A DNA stretch of 64,000 nucleotides from Fibrobacter sp. (GCA_017475045.1 JAFVGH010000097.1:1-64000), one strand, 5' to 3'; shown: positions 24,532-33,689, counted from the first letter of the stretch. Translations and numbers: made by a program. Notes: generated by a model from the sequence alone, not told the origin.

Positions 24532-26541
24532 TTACCTGACCGTAATTCGCATTATCCGTCCACCCCTTAGGGGCTTAACCAGATAGGTTCCCGAGCGCTT
24601 CACGGAAGCTCTCGTCTTCGCTCGCAATTCTTCAGCACCTGCCGCCTTAATCTTCGAGATAAGCCGACCCTGCATATCGAACACAAGATAGTTGCTAGAG
24701 GTTGTGGCAAAGCGTAGCGCATGCAAAGCCGCAGGCTCTTTTTCCGGAGTGCCCGTGGAATCCTTCTTGGCGCTGACAACTTTCTCAGAAGTCGAGTCAG
24801 TAGCTGCGCCAGCCACATGGCTAGTGTCTTCAAAGTTCAGCCAATCTATATTGACATAGTTCCCCAAGATTTCCATTTTGAGTATATGCTCGCCTTTAGG
24901 GAGTTTCACAAGGCCCGCATCATGGACAGCATAAGTATCCCAGTCATTACCTTGCGGAACGATGATATCTTCTGTAACCGCCACATCGTCAACGTATAGC
25001 TTGACTCCCGCATTTTCTGACTTTGTCGCATAGCGAACCGTCAGCACGTAATCCTGTTCCTTGGCCACATTCACCGTATATTCAAGCCATTCGCCTTCCT
25101 GCGTGTAACCAATGGCATAGCCGTCACCGGCCTTCACAACATCTACGGCATCTTCGCGGTATTCCTTGCCCTTGTTTTCGTCATCCTTGTCAAAATAGGC
25201 CTTGCCCGCCCCACCAACATCGTAATTTTCAGCTTCCACTTTTCCGGGAATGCTTATCGCAACATCTTTGTAAGGGCCTTGCGGAATAATCGGAGTCACA
25301 TACACGCGGTAACCGTACTTCACATTCTTGATATTTACAGGAACCGTGATTTTGCCACCGTCTACATCGTATTCCTTGCTAGATTCCAACGTTGTCGAAG
25401 AGACTGGCTTATCCTTATCTTCCCACACCACATATTCCACGCTCACATTCACCTTTTTTCCGAATGCTTCCGGAATACCTGCAATGTTCACATTCACTTC
25501 GCCCAAGGTGTTACCGCCGAGTACGATGCTTGCAAAACCCTTTTTCTTGTCAAGTGCCGCAAAGCCATCTACCCCATCGCTCTTGTCGTTCGGGGGCGTC
25601 ACCTTGGCCATATAGCCGCTCATGTCGCCATACCACTTGTAAAGCCACCATCCGCCACCGCGTTCATTATCTGCAGTGAGCAGGCTCCCGAGCCTTCCTG
25701 GAAGCGGTACAAACCACCACGATATCATGGCACTTTCAACACCATGGCGTTCAAACTTCGCGATGAAGGGTACAGAAACACCCGGGCAACCTTCTTCGGT
25801 ATGTTCTGTCGAAGAATACTCGTTAATACTAATCGCACGGGGCGTTACATTGTACTTCTTTTCCAGATTGCGATAGTTTTCGATAGCACCTACAAGACCT
25901 CCACTTCCCCACTGATGCCAACTGATAACATCGGGCATACAGTTGTTCTGCGAACAGTACTTGACAAACTCTTCCATCTTTGAAGAATTGTACCACGAAT
26001 ACGAAGGGCCGACAATCTTTGCGCTCGGATCCAATTGACGAATAAGCTGGTAGGTTTCTTTCCACAACCCCGAATTAAAATCAATGCTTGTAGATTTCCA
26101 GGTGTCGTTAGGTTCATTCCAGATTTCGTAACCATCGAAATTCTTGTTGCTAGACGCAAGCTTGTCCTTGATGACAGAGGTGACCTCGGATTTCCAGTGC
26201 TCCATACTCTGGAACTTGTATGGCCAACCGGGCAAGACATCGGCAAGACGAATCTGTACCTTGGCACCAATCGCTTCCACTCGAGGGGCTACGAGAAACG
26301 CGCCACCAATCCCCTGCTGACGACCATTACCACTACGTGCAGGGGCCAAAAATACGTTGGGCTTAAGCGGAGCCAAATCCTTATCGATGTCGCTGGGGAG
26401 CGTCTCGGTAATACCGTAAAGCGAACCCGTCGCCACGTGGGTCACCGGCCTAATGCTATCGCCAAGGCTAACGCCCAAATTCACGGCCGCATCCGAAATG
26501 GCGGCCATAGCCAAAATAACAGTGAAAAACTTACACTTCAT
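24532..26541 (-). CDS. Secreted clan GH-A glycoside hydrolase with CBM6
   Basis: This 669-residue exported enzyme has a signal peptide (about 1-18). A TIM-barrel-like catalytic part (about 20-300) follows, with acid/base Glu143 in YEIWNEPND and a nucleophile candidate Glu241 in SINEYSS, as in GH39-like clan GH-A families. After a small beta domain (about 320-415) comes a CBM6 module (about 431-565: KVEAENYD...GEWLEYTVNV...IDWLNFE). The C-terminus (about 600-669) carries a VFDMQGRLISK...GTYLVKPLRGG tail like the sorting-type ends of Fibrobacter secreted enzymes. A xylan or arabinan substrate is plausible, but the exact GH family is uncertain. A strong AAGGAAAAAGGG precedes the ATG. Confidence 0.82.
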   Translation of the reverse strand: MKCKFFTVILAMAAISDAAVNLGVSLGDSIRPVTHVATGSLYGITETLPSDIDKDLAPLKPNVFLAPARSGNGRQQGIGGAFLVAPRVEAIGAKVQIRLADVLPGWPYKFQSMEHWKSEVTSVIKDKLASSNKNFDGYEIWNEPNDTWKSTSIDFNSGLWKETYQLIRQLDPSAKIVGPSYSWYNSSKMEEFVKYCSQNNCMPDVISWHQWGSGGLVGAIENYRNLEKKYNVTPRAISINEYSSTEHTEEGCPGVSVPFIAKFERHGVESAMISWWFVPLPGRLGSLLTADNERGGGWWLYKWYGDMSGYMAKVTPPNDKSDGVDGFAALDKKKGFASIVLGGNTLGEVNVNIAGIPEAFGKKVNVSVEYVVWEDKDKPVSSTTLESSKEYDVDGGKITVPVNIKNVKYGYRVYVTPIIPQGPYKDVAISIPGKVEAENYDVGGAGKAYFDKDDENKGKEYREDAVDVVKAGDGYAIGYTQEGEWLEYTVNVAKEQDYVLTVRYATKSENAGVKLYVDDVAVTEDIIVPQGNDWDTYAVHDAGLVKLPKGEHILKMEILGNYVNIDWLNFEDTSHVAGAATDSTSEKVVSAKKDSTGTPEKEPAALHALRFATTSSNYLVFDMQGRLISKIKAAGAEELRAKTRASVKRSGTYLVKPLRGGRIMRITVR

Positions 26542-26649
26542 CCCTTTTTCCTTTTCCCTGCCTCAAAAATACCCTAATTCATGTGAAAAACGCATAGCGG
26601 TCAAGAACTTTCCGTTGACAGTTTGTCAATGAAAAGGCCTCGAAATATG

Positions 26650-26740
26650 GCGAATTGGACGTAAAAACGCGGGGATTGGAGGCAAAAATACGGGGATTCA
26701 CCCCAAAAACACGGGGATTGGCGTTGAAAACACGGGGATT
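26650..26740 (+). repeat. Five direct repeats at exact 21-bp spacing before fic
   Basis: GGGGATT cores begin at 26671, 26692, 26713 and 26734, each exactly 21 bp apart, within units of the form ACGGGGATTGG-N6-AAAA. A degenerate fifth unit (GCGAATTGGACG) lies one period earlier at 26650, and a decayed ACGGATT touches the fic ATG. Two helical turns per unit place all copies on one face of the DNA, as in iterons or operator arrays. The rest of the 26542-26760 gap has no other feature. Confidence 0.85.
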
Positions 26741-26760
26741 GGAGGCTATATTTACGGATT

Positions 26761-27891
26761 ATGGTGAAGAAAAAGTTCGAAATAGATTTTGAAAACTATG
26801 TCCGCAATGTACCACCCACCAAAAGGGATAAGTCTTCAGCATGGTCCGCCGCAATTGGCCTGCAACAAGTCGACGGACTGACTCCGTCCAAGTATCTATT
26901 CGAAACCGCCCGACGCAACATCGAAGGCGACATCTCTATTGATGACGCGCAAAAACTCATCAACAGCTACTACGAATCAAAGGTGTCGCGAGCCAATGAC
27001 CCCGACGACGCAGAAGAAGCAGACAAGGTCGCTAGCCGCATTGCAAAAATTCTGAGCGAAAGGGCTTTCAGCTTTTCGCCATCGTACCTAATCGCCATAC
27101 ACGGAAAACTGTTCCAGGGAATCTACAAGTTTGCGGGACGCCTGCGCGACTATGATATCACCAAAAAGGAATGGGTTCTAAATGGCGATACCGTGATGTA
27201 CGGGGCCGCATTCGAGCTCCGAATGGCATTGGATTATGATTTTGAACAGGAGCGAGAATTCAACTACAAGGGGCTCAACATGGACCAGACTGTTGAGCAC
27301 CTGGCAGACTTCGTGTCACGACTGTGGCAGATTCACGCCTTTGGCGAAGGGAACACTAGAACCACCGCCGTTTTCATGATAAAGTACCTTCGCTCATTGG
27401 GCTTCAAGGTGGACAACAAGATCTTTGCAGAAAACTCCTGGTATTTCAGAAACGCCCTCGTTCGCGCAAATTACAGGAATCTACCCAAGGGAATTTCTAG
27501 AGAACCCATTTTCTTGGAAAACTTTTTCCGCAACATGCTCATGGGCGAACACCACGAAATGAAAAACCGCTACTTGCATGTGAATTACAGTAAAAAGGCG
27601 GGGATGCATTCCAAGAAGGTGGAAATCTCATCGGAAAATACAGTGCCTCATTCAACTAATGTAGGGATGGAACAGCGACTGGGAAACGCGAAACTTAATG
27701 CCCCTACAAAGGAAAAACTTTTGACCATTGTCTACGGGGTCGGTGGCGAAATCTTTGGCGCCTCAAAGGTGATGGAGTTGGTTGGTTGTAAAGCGACCGC
27801 TGCTACCACGCTTATCAAGAAACTATTGTCACTAGATATCATCGAACCCGTTGCAGGGCACGGCAAGGGTAAGTATCGGGTGAAGGGATAG
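26761..27891 (+). CDS. Fic-domain protein with C-terminal winged helix
   Basis: This 376-residue protein contains the Fic motif HAFGEGNTR (192-200), a near match to HPFxxGNGR: the catalytic His and phosphate-loop residues are kept, but the second Gly is Thr. Fic enzymes transfer AMP or other phosphate groups to Ser/Thr/Tyr of targets. The N-terminal segment SAWSAAIGLQQVDGLTPSKY lies where class II Fic proteins hold their own inhibitory helix, though a clear S/TxxxEG/N motif is not seen. The last 60 residues look like a winged helix (LTIVYGVGGEIFGASKVMEL), which could bind the upstream repeats. There is no Shine-Dalgarno; TATATT at 26747-26752 ends 8 nt before the ATG. Confidence 0.9.
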   Translation: MVKKKFEIDFENYVRNVPPTKRDKSSAWSAAIGLQQVDGLTPSKYLFETARRNIEGDISIDDAQKLINSYYESKVSRANDPDDAEEADKVASRIAKILSERAFSFSPSYLIAIHGKLFQGIYKFAGRLRDYDITKKEWVLNGDTVMYGAAFELRMALDYDFEQEREFNYKGLNMDQTVEHLADFVSRLWQIHAFGEGNTRTTAVFMIKYLRSLGFKVDNKIFAENSWYFRNALVRANYRNLPKGISREPIFLENFFRNMLMGEHHEMKNRYLHVNYSKKAGMHSKKVEISSENTVPHSTNVGMEQRLGNAKLNAPTKEKLLTIVYGVGGEIFGASKVMELVGCKATAATTLIKKLLSLDIIEPVAGHGKGKYRVKG

Positions 27892-28060
27892 GATGTTTCT
27901 GATGTCTACCTGAAATGTCAATTGTAGCTACTTTGATCTATAGGCACCCAGGTTTCATTATATTGTTAAGATTGTATATTTCTGGATTACAGTGATTTTT
28001 GCTGCGTGATTTTATATACTTTTCTAACGGGCAGTACAAAAGGATGATTGTACGGATGCT

Positions 28061-29590
28061 ATGATAGATGTTAATCAAGAATATATACGCGAAGTGGAAT
28101 GTGAATATAAAGGCGAACGATACAAAGTTCGCGACAATGGTGCGGTCCTACGCATGGCGCGCGAGGGAAAACCTAAACGTCCTAAAGATGATGCTTGGAC
28201 ATTTGGTGATAGGATAGATCGTGGATATGCCTGGTTTTGCGGTGAGGCGGTGCACAGAATTGTTGCGGTTGCTTTTTTAGGGGAACCTCCTACAAAACAA
28301 CATGTGGTGGATCATATTGATACGAATCGACAGAACAATCGTCCAGAGAATTTAAGGTGGTTGACTAAACTTGAAAACATCCTATTAAACCCAATCACTA
28401 AAGCTAAAATTGAATATTGGTGTGGTAGTGTGGAAAGTTTTTTGGCCGACCCATCTCAATTGAGAGGACATGAAAAAGAAGATGCCAATTTTGCTTGGAT
28501 GAGGGCTGTCAGCCCTAGAGAGGCTCAAAACACATTGGCTAATTGGGTGAAAATACTAAGTAAGCCTAGGCTAGAAAATAAAAGTAGAAAAAATGCCATT
28601 GAAGAGTGGATTTTCCAACAAAATTTTACTTATAAAAACGATGTTGGGTTCTTTGAAGATCTTGAATCTATAAAAACAGAAGAAGCTCCCTCTCCCGTAG
28701 CAGAAAATCAACCCGTTTTTTCACCAAAATCTGTCGACGATGTAACGGAGAATTTGATAGAGCAACCCGTTACCAAGAAAGAATTTATGACAGCCCTCTT
28801 AGAAATATGCGAAAGCGAGGGATGGAATTGCACGAAATACTACAAAACGGATTCCTGGAAAACGGATATGCTCATCACGATTGGAAGTCGCCGCATGGCG
28901 TTTTCTGCTTTTAATTCAGTAAAGAATGCTGCTAAGTTATTGCCAATAATAGAACGGGATGGCGTAAAGAGTTATGGGTTGATTCTCTCACCGAAAAAAG
29001 ATGAAATCTTGAATTTTTGCTGTTTCAGTTTACACCGAAATGAAAATGTCTTGGAGGCAAGCTTAGCTAAAACAAAATTGCCTTTCGACACATTTGTAAA
29101 GAAGGCTGTTGAAGATAAAATTGTGCATTTAACGAAGACAAAGATTACAGATGTAGATGTAATATTTGAACAAATAGAATGTTGGCGTTGTCACAAACCT
29201 CATTTTGTTTTCTATACACGCTATTTGGTGGATGAAAACGGAATAAGGCATGACGAGAATGATTCCGATTGGGAATATAGTGATGACAGAAATTTTAATA
29301 TACCAGATTTATGCTTTGGAGATGAAATGTTGGAACTTGTTAAACGATATATTGCTGAACACCCTGAAAAAAATATCATAATGGGAGAAGTAAAAGAGCG
29401 CTATAGTGATACTCGGAAAGAATCGTATATGTCGTTTGGTTGTCCTAATTGCGATGCTATTTTGGGAGATTGGTTTTTGAACGATTTGGAAATAAATTTG
29501 ATGTATGAAACCGACGAAAGTCGAATGAATCGAATTAAACTAAAAACTCCATTTGAAATGCCTGTGAATGACTGGATTGTAGTGGATTAA
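28061..29590 (+). CDS. HNH endonuclease fused to a zinc-binding C-terminal region
   Basis: This 509-residue protein comes from AT-rich DNA unlike its flanks, which suggests transfer. Residues about 60-105 are an HNH_3-type nuclease (His65 in EAVHRIVAVAFLG, Asp84-His85 in VVDHIDTNRQNNRPENLRWL). Residues about 240-330 (TDMLITIGSRRMAFSAFNSV) loosely resemble the start of CoiA-like PD-(D/E)xK nucleases but lack the expected Glu-x-Gln. The C-terminus has two CxxC pairs (CWRC, CPNC) that probably bind zinc. The fusion is not one I recognise. It converges on the UvrD-nuclease gene with an 11-nt gap. The ATG has only a weak upstream AGGA. A defence or mobile-element role is inference. Confidence 0.75.
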   Translation: MIDVNQEYIREVECEYKGERYKVRDNGAVLRMAREGKPKRPKDDAWTFGDRIDRGYAWFCGEAVHRIVAVAFLGEPPTKQHVVDHIDTNRQNNRPENLRWLTKLENILLNPITKAKIEYWCGSVESFLADPSQLRGHEKEDANFAWMRAVSPREAQNTLANWVKILSKPRLENKSRKNAIEEWIFQQNFTYKNDVGFFEDLESIKTEEAPSPVAENQPVFSPKSVDDVTENLIEQPVTKKEFMTALLEICESEGWNCTKYYKTDSWKTDMLITIGSRRMAFSAFNSVKNAAKLLPIIERDGVKSYGLILSPKKDEILNFCCFSLHRNENVLEASLAKTKLPFDTFVKKAVEDKIVHLTKTKITDVDVIFEQIECWRCHKPHFVFYTRYLVDENGIRHDENDSDWEYSDDRNFNIPDLCFGDEMLELVKRYIAEHPEKNIIMGEVKERYSDTRKESYMSFGCPNCDAILGDWFLNDLEINLMYETDESRMNRIKLKTPFEMPVNDWIVVD

Positions 29591-29601
29591 AATCAGTAAC
29601 A

Positions 29602-32481
29602 CTATTTCTTTGTAGTCGAATATCCTTTGGGCAATTCTTTTTTTACGGCGGGTTCTGGAGAAAGGCCGTTCATTCTGTAGTAATCTTCACTCCAAATTAT
29701 ATTTCCGCAACCTTTCCCATTAGAATTGTAATTTGTGCAACCTAAGAAATATCTGCCATCTTTTTGTAGACGGGCAATCATGTATCCATCGCATTTATCA
29801 CACTTTTGAATGGCTAATTTCCCCGCTTCAATTTTGTTTGTCATAAAATCGCAAATTTCAGGGTCATTCATACAAATCCACAGATTTAAGCCATAAGCGG
29901 CTTTGACCTTATGTTGAAGGGGATACCCACACATTGGACAGAATTTTTTAAATGCTAGGCCCTGTTTAAGTTCCTCGTTCCATTCTCCTTTTAAAACAAC
30001 ATTTTTATAGTCGTGTTTTATTTCCAAAAGAAATTCAGATGGATTCTCTTCTGGAGCAATGAAAAAAACTCGGTTTTTTGTTCGAGTCATCGCTACGTAA
30101 AAAAGGCGACGTTCTTCTGCGGCTTCAATCGAATCATCTCTTTTTACTACGTAACTTAGAACAGGGTCGTTCTCAATTTTTGAAGGAAAACCATAAGTTT
30201 CATTTTTTCCGTTAATGACTATCACGTTGTCGTATCCCAATCCCTTTGACGCATGCGCAGTCATAAAGGTTATTTTTAGTTCAGGGTGTTTGAGGCATTT
30301 TATTTTGTTTCCATAGTCCTTATATTCAAAAAGACTTGAACGCTCTAGGTTCTTTCCGTCAAAGCCGAATCGACCTAGCAGAAGGATTTCTTGCTTTTTA
30401 CTGTCTTTTCCTTCTAACTTGTTGTAGTCTATAATTTTCTCCAAAGCGGTTTCAACAGACTTTGCTAGGTTGTAATTTGAATTCCCGCCAAAACGTTTTT
30501 GTTTAGAGTCATAGGTGTAAATGATTACGGGGTCTTTTATTGTTTTAGGAGATTTTAGCGTTTTCTTAATCTGAGCGGTATTTTTTTGAATGAAATTACC
30601 GGCAATGTCAATCACTTCTTGTGAGTTTCGGTATGTTTTTGTTATCTTCAGAAGCTCCGCATAACCCATAATATCAGAAAATTTCGTAAACAGTGTTATG
30701 TCCGAACCACTAAACGCGTAGATTGATTGCCAGTCATCACCAACAGCGATTATTTTCGCGTTCGTAACGTCATGTAAAGCCCCCACTAAATCAAAACGCT
30801 GACGAGATATATCTTGATATTCGTCTACAATTATATATTTAAAATCAATTTGGTTGCTTACGGTTTTTGATTCTTTTAGAAGTTTCGCCGATTTGTTAAT
30901 CATGTCAGAAAAATCAATGGCATTATTCTTGTGAAGAAACCGCTCGTATTCAAGATAGCATTCTTTGCAAATTCCTAAGAAAAGTTTTGTGCGAACGTTT
31001 CTTGTCTGCGTTGCCCATTCGTCAAATTGTTCTACAGGATATCCATTCGTTTTAAAGTTTGATATAAATCGATCAACAAGATTAATGAGCTTTCTGATAT
31101 ATCTACTGGAATCTTGATTTGAGATTTTTCTCATCACATCTCTATTGTCACGAGGTATTAGAACAAAACCTTGTGATTCCAATTTTTCTTTTAAGTGCAC
31201 GAGCAAAGTTCTTCCGTCATTGTATTGAGAACACGTGCAAATAAGATTTGTTCCGTGCAGGCGGTGGAGTGCGACTTTGTCATGTATCGCTTTTTTATAT
31301 TTCTTTAATTCTTCATCCGTATATCGATTGCTATATCCATCCTCAGTTACCCCAAAATGCTCAATATACGCTTCTTTGCCATTCTGGCGGATGATAAAAT
31401 CAGGTGTATAAGGCTTTTTGGCTCCTTCTATGTTATATTTGTAACAAGGTTCATATTCGTAATCAACGTTGTTCAAATAAAGAAAATTTGCGATTTGAAC
31501 TTCTTCTTGAGAGCGTAAGATCTCATTTTGAATTGTCTCGTACTTCTTTGATCTTGAATTTTTAATTTCTATTCGGGACTCAACTTCTCCAAGTTCTCCT
31601 TTCATGGTTGTAAAATTAGAATTTGATAATTTTGCGTAAAAGTCATTTTTGTTTTTTACTTCAATTGGAGCGTCGAAATAACTTGCAAAAAAATTGATTA
31701 AATCGTCAACAAGTTTTGGGTTTTGTAAGACTGAATCACGAAAGTAATCCTCAAGGACGAAATACAATTTCTCATTTTGTACGATGTTCAATTTGTCAAC
31801 ATCGTCTTTGTGAAGAATTGCATTTCCTGTCGAGTGAAATGTTGTTATTGGACAATCAATATTGAGTTGCTGGTTAATTTTTTCTCGTAATTCGCCAACT
31901 GCTTTGTTTGTGAAGGATACGACAAGAATTTTGCGTGGATCAATATTCTTCTTTTCTACAAGGTATTTTACTTTTGCGGCAACAGTCGTAGTTTTTCCTG
32001 CTCCCGCCCCTGCAATAACAAGACAATAATCCTCATCTGTGAGAACTACCCGTCGCTGATCGTCATCAAGCATGATGTTTGGATCAATGTTATGCAAAAT
32101 AGAATCAAGATAGCCTTTTTCGGTTTCTAGCTTTTGCGCGATATAGGATTCGTTGTGATTAGAAACAAGATCCCTGATACTAGAATACTTTTGAATGACA
32201 GAAAGTAGGTCTGTATCAGAAATAGAATTTTTTTTGCAAAAATCAATAAGCAAATTATCGTTTTTCAACTGCTGAAAGTAATGAACGACATTTTTTGTTG
32301 AATCTATCCTTTTTAGATAGTCAGATTTTGCGATGTATGAATCAGAAGAGAGTAATTTATTTATAAAATCATTTAGTTCAAAAATTTCGCTAATTTTGGG
32401 ATTCTGCGCATGCGAAGATGCTTCTGCTTTCTTTTGTGGAATCGTACGCTTAATTCCGAAGATGCGACTTAAGAAAGACAT
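29602..32481 (-). CDS. UvrD-like helicase with inserted PD-(D/E)xK nuclease and zinc ribbons
   Basis: This 959-residue superfamily 1 helicase shows Walker A AGAGAGKTTT (about 157-166), SFTNKAV, Walker B IIVDEYQDIS (about 551-560), GDDWQSIYAFSGS, TAHASKGLGYD and a final VAMTRTKNRV. Between the 1A region and Walker B lies an insert (about 325-440) with YEPCYKY, PYTPDFII (Asp361) and YIEHFG (Glu374), the spacing of a PD-(D/E)xK nuclease. The C-terminus has topoisomerase-type C4 zinc ribbons (CPMC, then CDKC with CGN). Residues 1-130 are helical and unassigned. Codon and base use are AT-rich. It may act in DNA end processing or anti-phage defence, possibly with the convergent HNH gene. Confidence 0.88.
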   Translation of the reverse strand: MSFLSRIFGIKRTIPQKKAEASSHAQNPKISEIFELNDFINKLLSSDSYIAKSDYLKRIDSTKNVVHYFQQLKNDNLLIDFCKKNSISDTDLLSVIQKYSSIRDLVSNHNESYIAQKLETEKGYLDSILHNIDPNIMLDDDQRRVVLTDEDYCLVIAGAGAGKTTTVAAKVKYLVEKKNIDPRKILVVSFTNKAVGELREKINQQLNIDCPITTFHSTGNAILHKDDVDKLNIVQNEKLYFVLEDYFRDSVLQNPKLVDDLINFFASYFDAPIEVKNKNDFYAKLSNSNFTTMKGELGEVESRIEIKNSRSKKYETIQNEILRSQEEVQIANFLYLNNVDYEYEPCYKYNIEGAKKPYTPDFIIRQNGKEAYIEHFGVTEDGYSNRYTDEELKKYKKAIHDKVALHRLHGTNLICTCSQYNDGRTLLVHLKEKLESQGFVLIPRDNRDVMRKISNQDSSRYIRKLINLVDRFISNFKTNGYPVEQFDEWATQTRNVRTKLFLGICKECYLEYERFLHKNNAIDFSDMINKSAKLLKESKTVSNQIDFKYIIVDEYQDISRQRFDLVGALHDVTNAKIIAVGDDWQSIYAFSGSDITLFTKFSDIMGYAELLKITKTYRNSQEVIDIAGNFIQKNTAQIKKTLKSPKTIKDPVIIYTYDSKQKRFGGNSNYNLAKSVETALEKIIDYNKLEGKDSKKQEILLLGRFGFDGKNLERSSLFEYKDYGNKIKCLKHPELKITFMTAHASKGLGYDNVIVINGKNETYGFPSKIENDPVLSYVVKRDDSIEAAEERRLFYVAMTRTKNRVFFIAPEENPSEFLLEIKHDYKNVVLKGEWNEELKQGLAFKKFCPMCGYPLQHKVKAAYGLNLWICMNDPEICDFMTNKIEAGKLAIQKCDKCDGYMIARLQKDGRYFLGCTNYNSNGKGCGNIIWSEDYYRMNGLSPEPAVKKELPKGYSTTKK

Positions 32482-32799
32482 AAAGCGGCTCTAATAAAAT
32501 ATGACTGCTGAAAATTGTGTTACCAAAATACTTCTTTAATATATATAAAAAGGTGGTTAAATTCAGAACCAGTCAATATTTTAACTTGGAATAAAAATGC
32601 TAGGCAAGGGGGGGGGATGTATTGAATGTGCGGTTTGGTGATTGAAAATCATTAAAATGAATCGGGTAAAGCCCGGCTCGCGTAGTGGCGCGGGAAACGC
32701 CTAAGTCACGTAAAAAAGATGACTTTTGGGAAATTATATGCGTTTGTTCTTGCTTTTTGTAATGGATTGTATTATATTTGTAATTGAACGGAGGTCTTT
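32482..32799 (+). other. Intergenic region with G9 tract and hairpin repeat
   Basis: This 318-base gap holds no supported gene. It has a run of nine G (32608-32616), a 40-bp hairpin repeat (32666-32705) shared with 33650-33689, and a possible promoter TTGCTT-N17-TTATAT (32750-32778) for the toxin-antitoxin pair. Confidence 0.55.
32666..32705 (+). repeat. 40-bp hairpin repeat, copy 1
   Basis: The unit begins GTAAAGCCCGG, has a GC-rich stem and ends CGCGGGAAACGCC. It matches 33650-33689 with most differences inside the stem, where G-U pairs keep it closed. Confidence 0.7.
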
Positions 32800-33093
32800 A
32801 TGGCTACGACTGTACTGCAGGTCCGAATGGACGAAAAATTGAAAGATGAGGCTGCGGAGCTCTTTGAAAACCTGGGAATCGATATTCCTACGGCTATCCG
32901 CATCTTTTTCAAGCGGGCTGTTGCTGAAAAGGGAATCCCCTTTGAACTGCGTGAGCCATCTGCCGTTTACGATGCAAATCCTGGATGGAAAGCCTTCATG
33001 GATTTGCGCAGACAGGCGCAGCGTGGTGCGGCTGCAGGCATGAGCGATGCTGAGGTTGAAGCTGAAATTGCTGCATATCGTTCTGGCAAGTAA
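32800..33093 (+). CDS. RelB/DinJ-family antitoxin
   Basis: This 97-residue protein has an N-terminal ribbon-helix-helix DNA-binding segment (TVLQVRMDEKLKDEAAELFE and LGIDIPTAIRIFFKRAV) typical of the RelB/DinJ antitoxins. The rest (FELREPSAVYDANPGWKAF) is the toxin-wrapping tail. ACGGAGG precedes the ATG. A PIN-domain toxin gene follows after 17 nt, so the two form a toxin-antitoxin operon, probably autoregulated by the antitoxin. Pairing of a DinJ-type antitoxin with a PIN toxin rather than a RelE/YafQ toxin is a mixed combination. Confidence 0.88.
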   Translation: MATTVLQVRMDEKLKDEAAELFENLGIDIPTAIRIFFKRAVAEKGIPFELREPSAVYDANPGWKAFMDLRRQAQRGAAAGMSDAEVEAEIAAYRSGK

Positions 33094-33110
33094 TTTGGTT
33101 GAGGTGATGC

Positions 33111-33566
33111 GTGGTTTATGCAGTCATTGATACCAATGTCATTGTGTCGGCATTGATTACCAAGTCTCCGGATTCTCCGGTGTTGCGGGTGGTTCAAAGA
33201 ATATTTTCAGGACGTGTCTGTACATTGGTAAACGAAGAAATTCTCGCTGAATATAGGGAAGTTCTTGCTCGACCGAAATTTGGTTTGGAAAAAGAGACTA
33301 TTGAAGCTGTTATTGCTGAGTTGCTAAATCACAGCTTGAATGTTGATGCTCCGCCGAGTGGAGTTGTGCTGCCTGATCCTAAGGATGTTGTTTTTTACAA
33401 TGTTGTTCTTGCAAAACGGGATGATGGTGCGTATCTGGTAACGGGCAACCTCAAACACTTTCCGGCATGTAGTTTTGTTGTTACCCCGCGCGAGTTTCTT
33501 GATATTGTTGACGCTCCGCTGCGTACGACGTTCGTGAACGATTACTCGCGTCGTTATAGACCGTAA
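33111..33566 (+). CDS. PIN-domain toxin (COG1569 type)
   Basis: This 151-residue ribonuclease-like protein starts at GTG with GAGGTGA just upstream. The PIN acidic residues are visible: Asp7 in AVIDTNVIVSAL, Glu in VNEEILAEY, and Asp residues in LPDPKDVVF and KRDDGAYLVTGN. The order matches the putative toxin-antitoxin PIN family, which cleaves RNA. It is the second gene of the operon with the DinJ-like antitoxin. The absence of a terminator between them supports cotranscription. Confidence 0.88.
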   Translation: MVYAVIDTNVIVSALITKSPDSPVLRVVQRIFSGRVCTLVNEEILAEYREVLARPKFGLEKETIEAVIAELLNHSLNVDAPPSGVVLPDPKDVVFYNVVLAKRDDGAYLVTGNLKHFPACSFVVTPREFLDIVDAPLRTTFVNDYSRRYRP

Positions 33567-33649
33567 TCGCGCATCGTTTTCATTGGGATTTTTGCGTTAG
33601 GGATTGTTACCCGCGAGGGCGGAGACTACAGGCTCTGGGAGCGTAGCGA

Positions 33650-33689
33650 GTAAAGCCCGGCCCGCGCGGTAGCGCGGGAAACGCCTTGT
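33650..33689 (+). repeat. 40-bp hairpin repeat, copy 2
   Basis: It carries a perfect CCCGCGC-GGTA-GCGCGGG stem. It runs directly into the 135-bp repeat at 33686. Confidence 0.75.

Noticed and set aside
26650-26740. CRISPR array
   Set aside because: Units are 21 bp in total with only short conserved cores; there is no room for spacers and no cas gene nearby.
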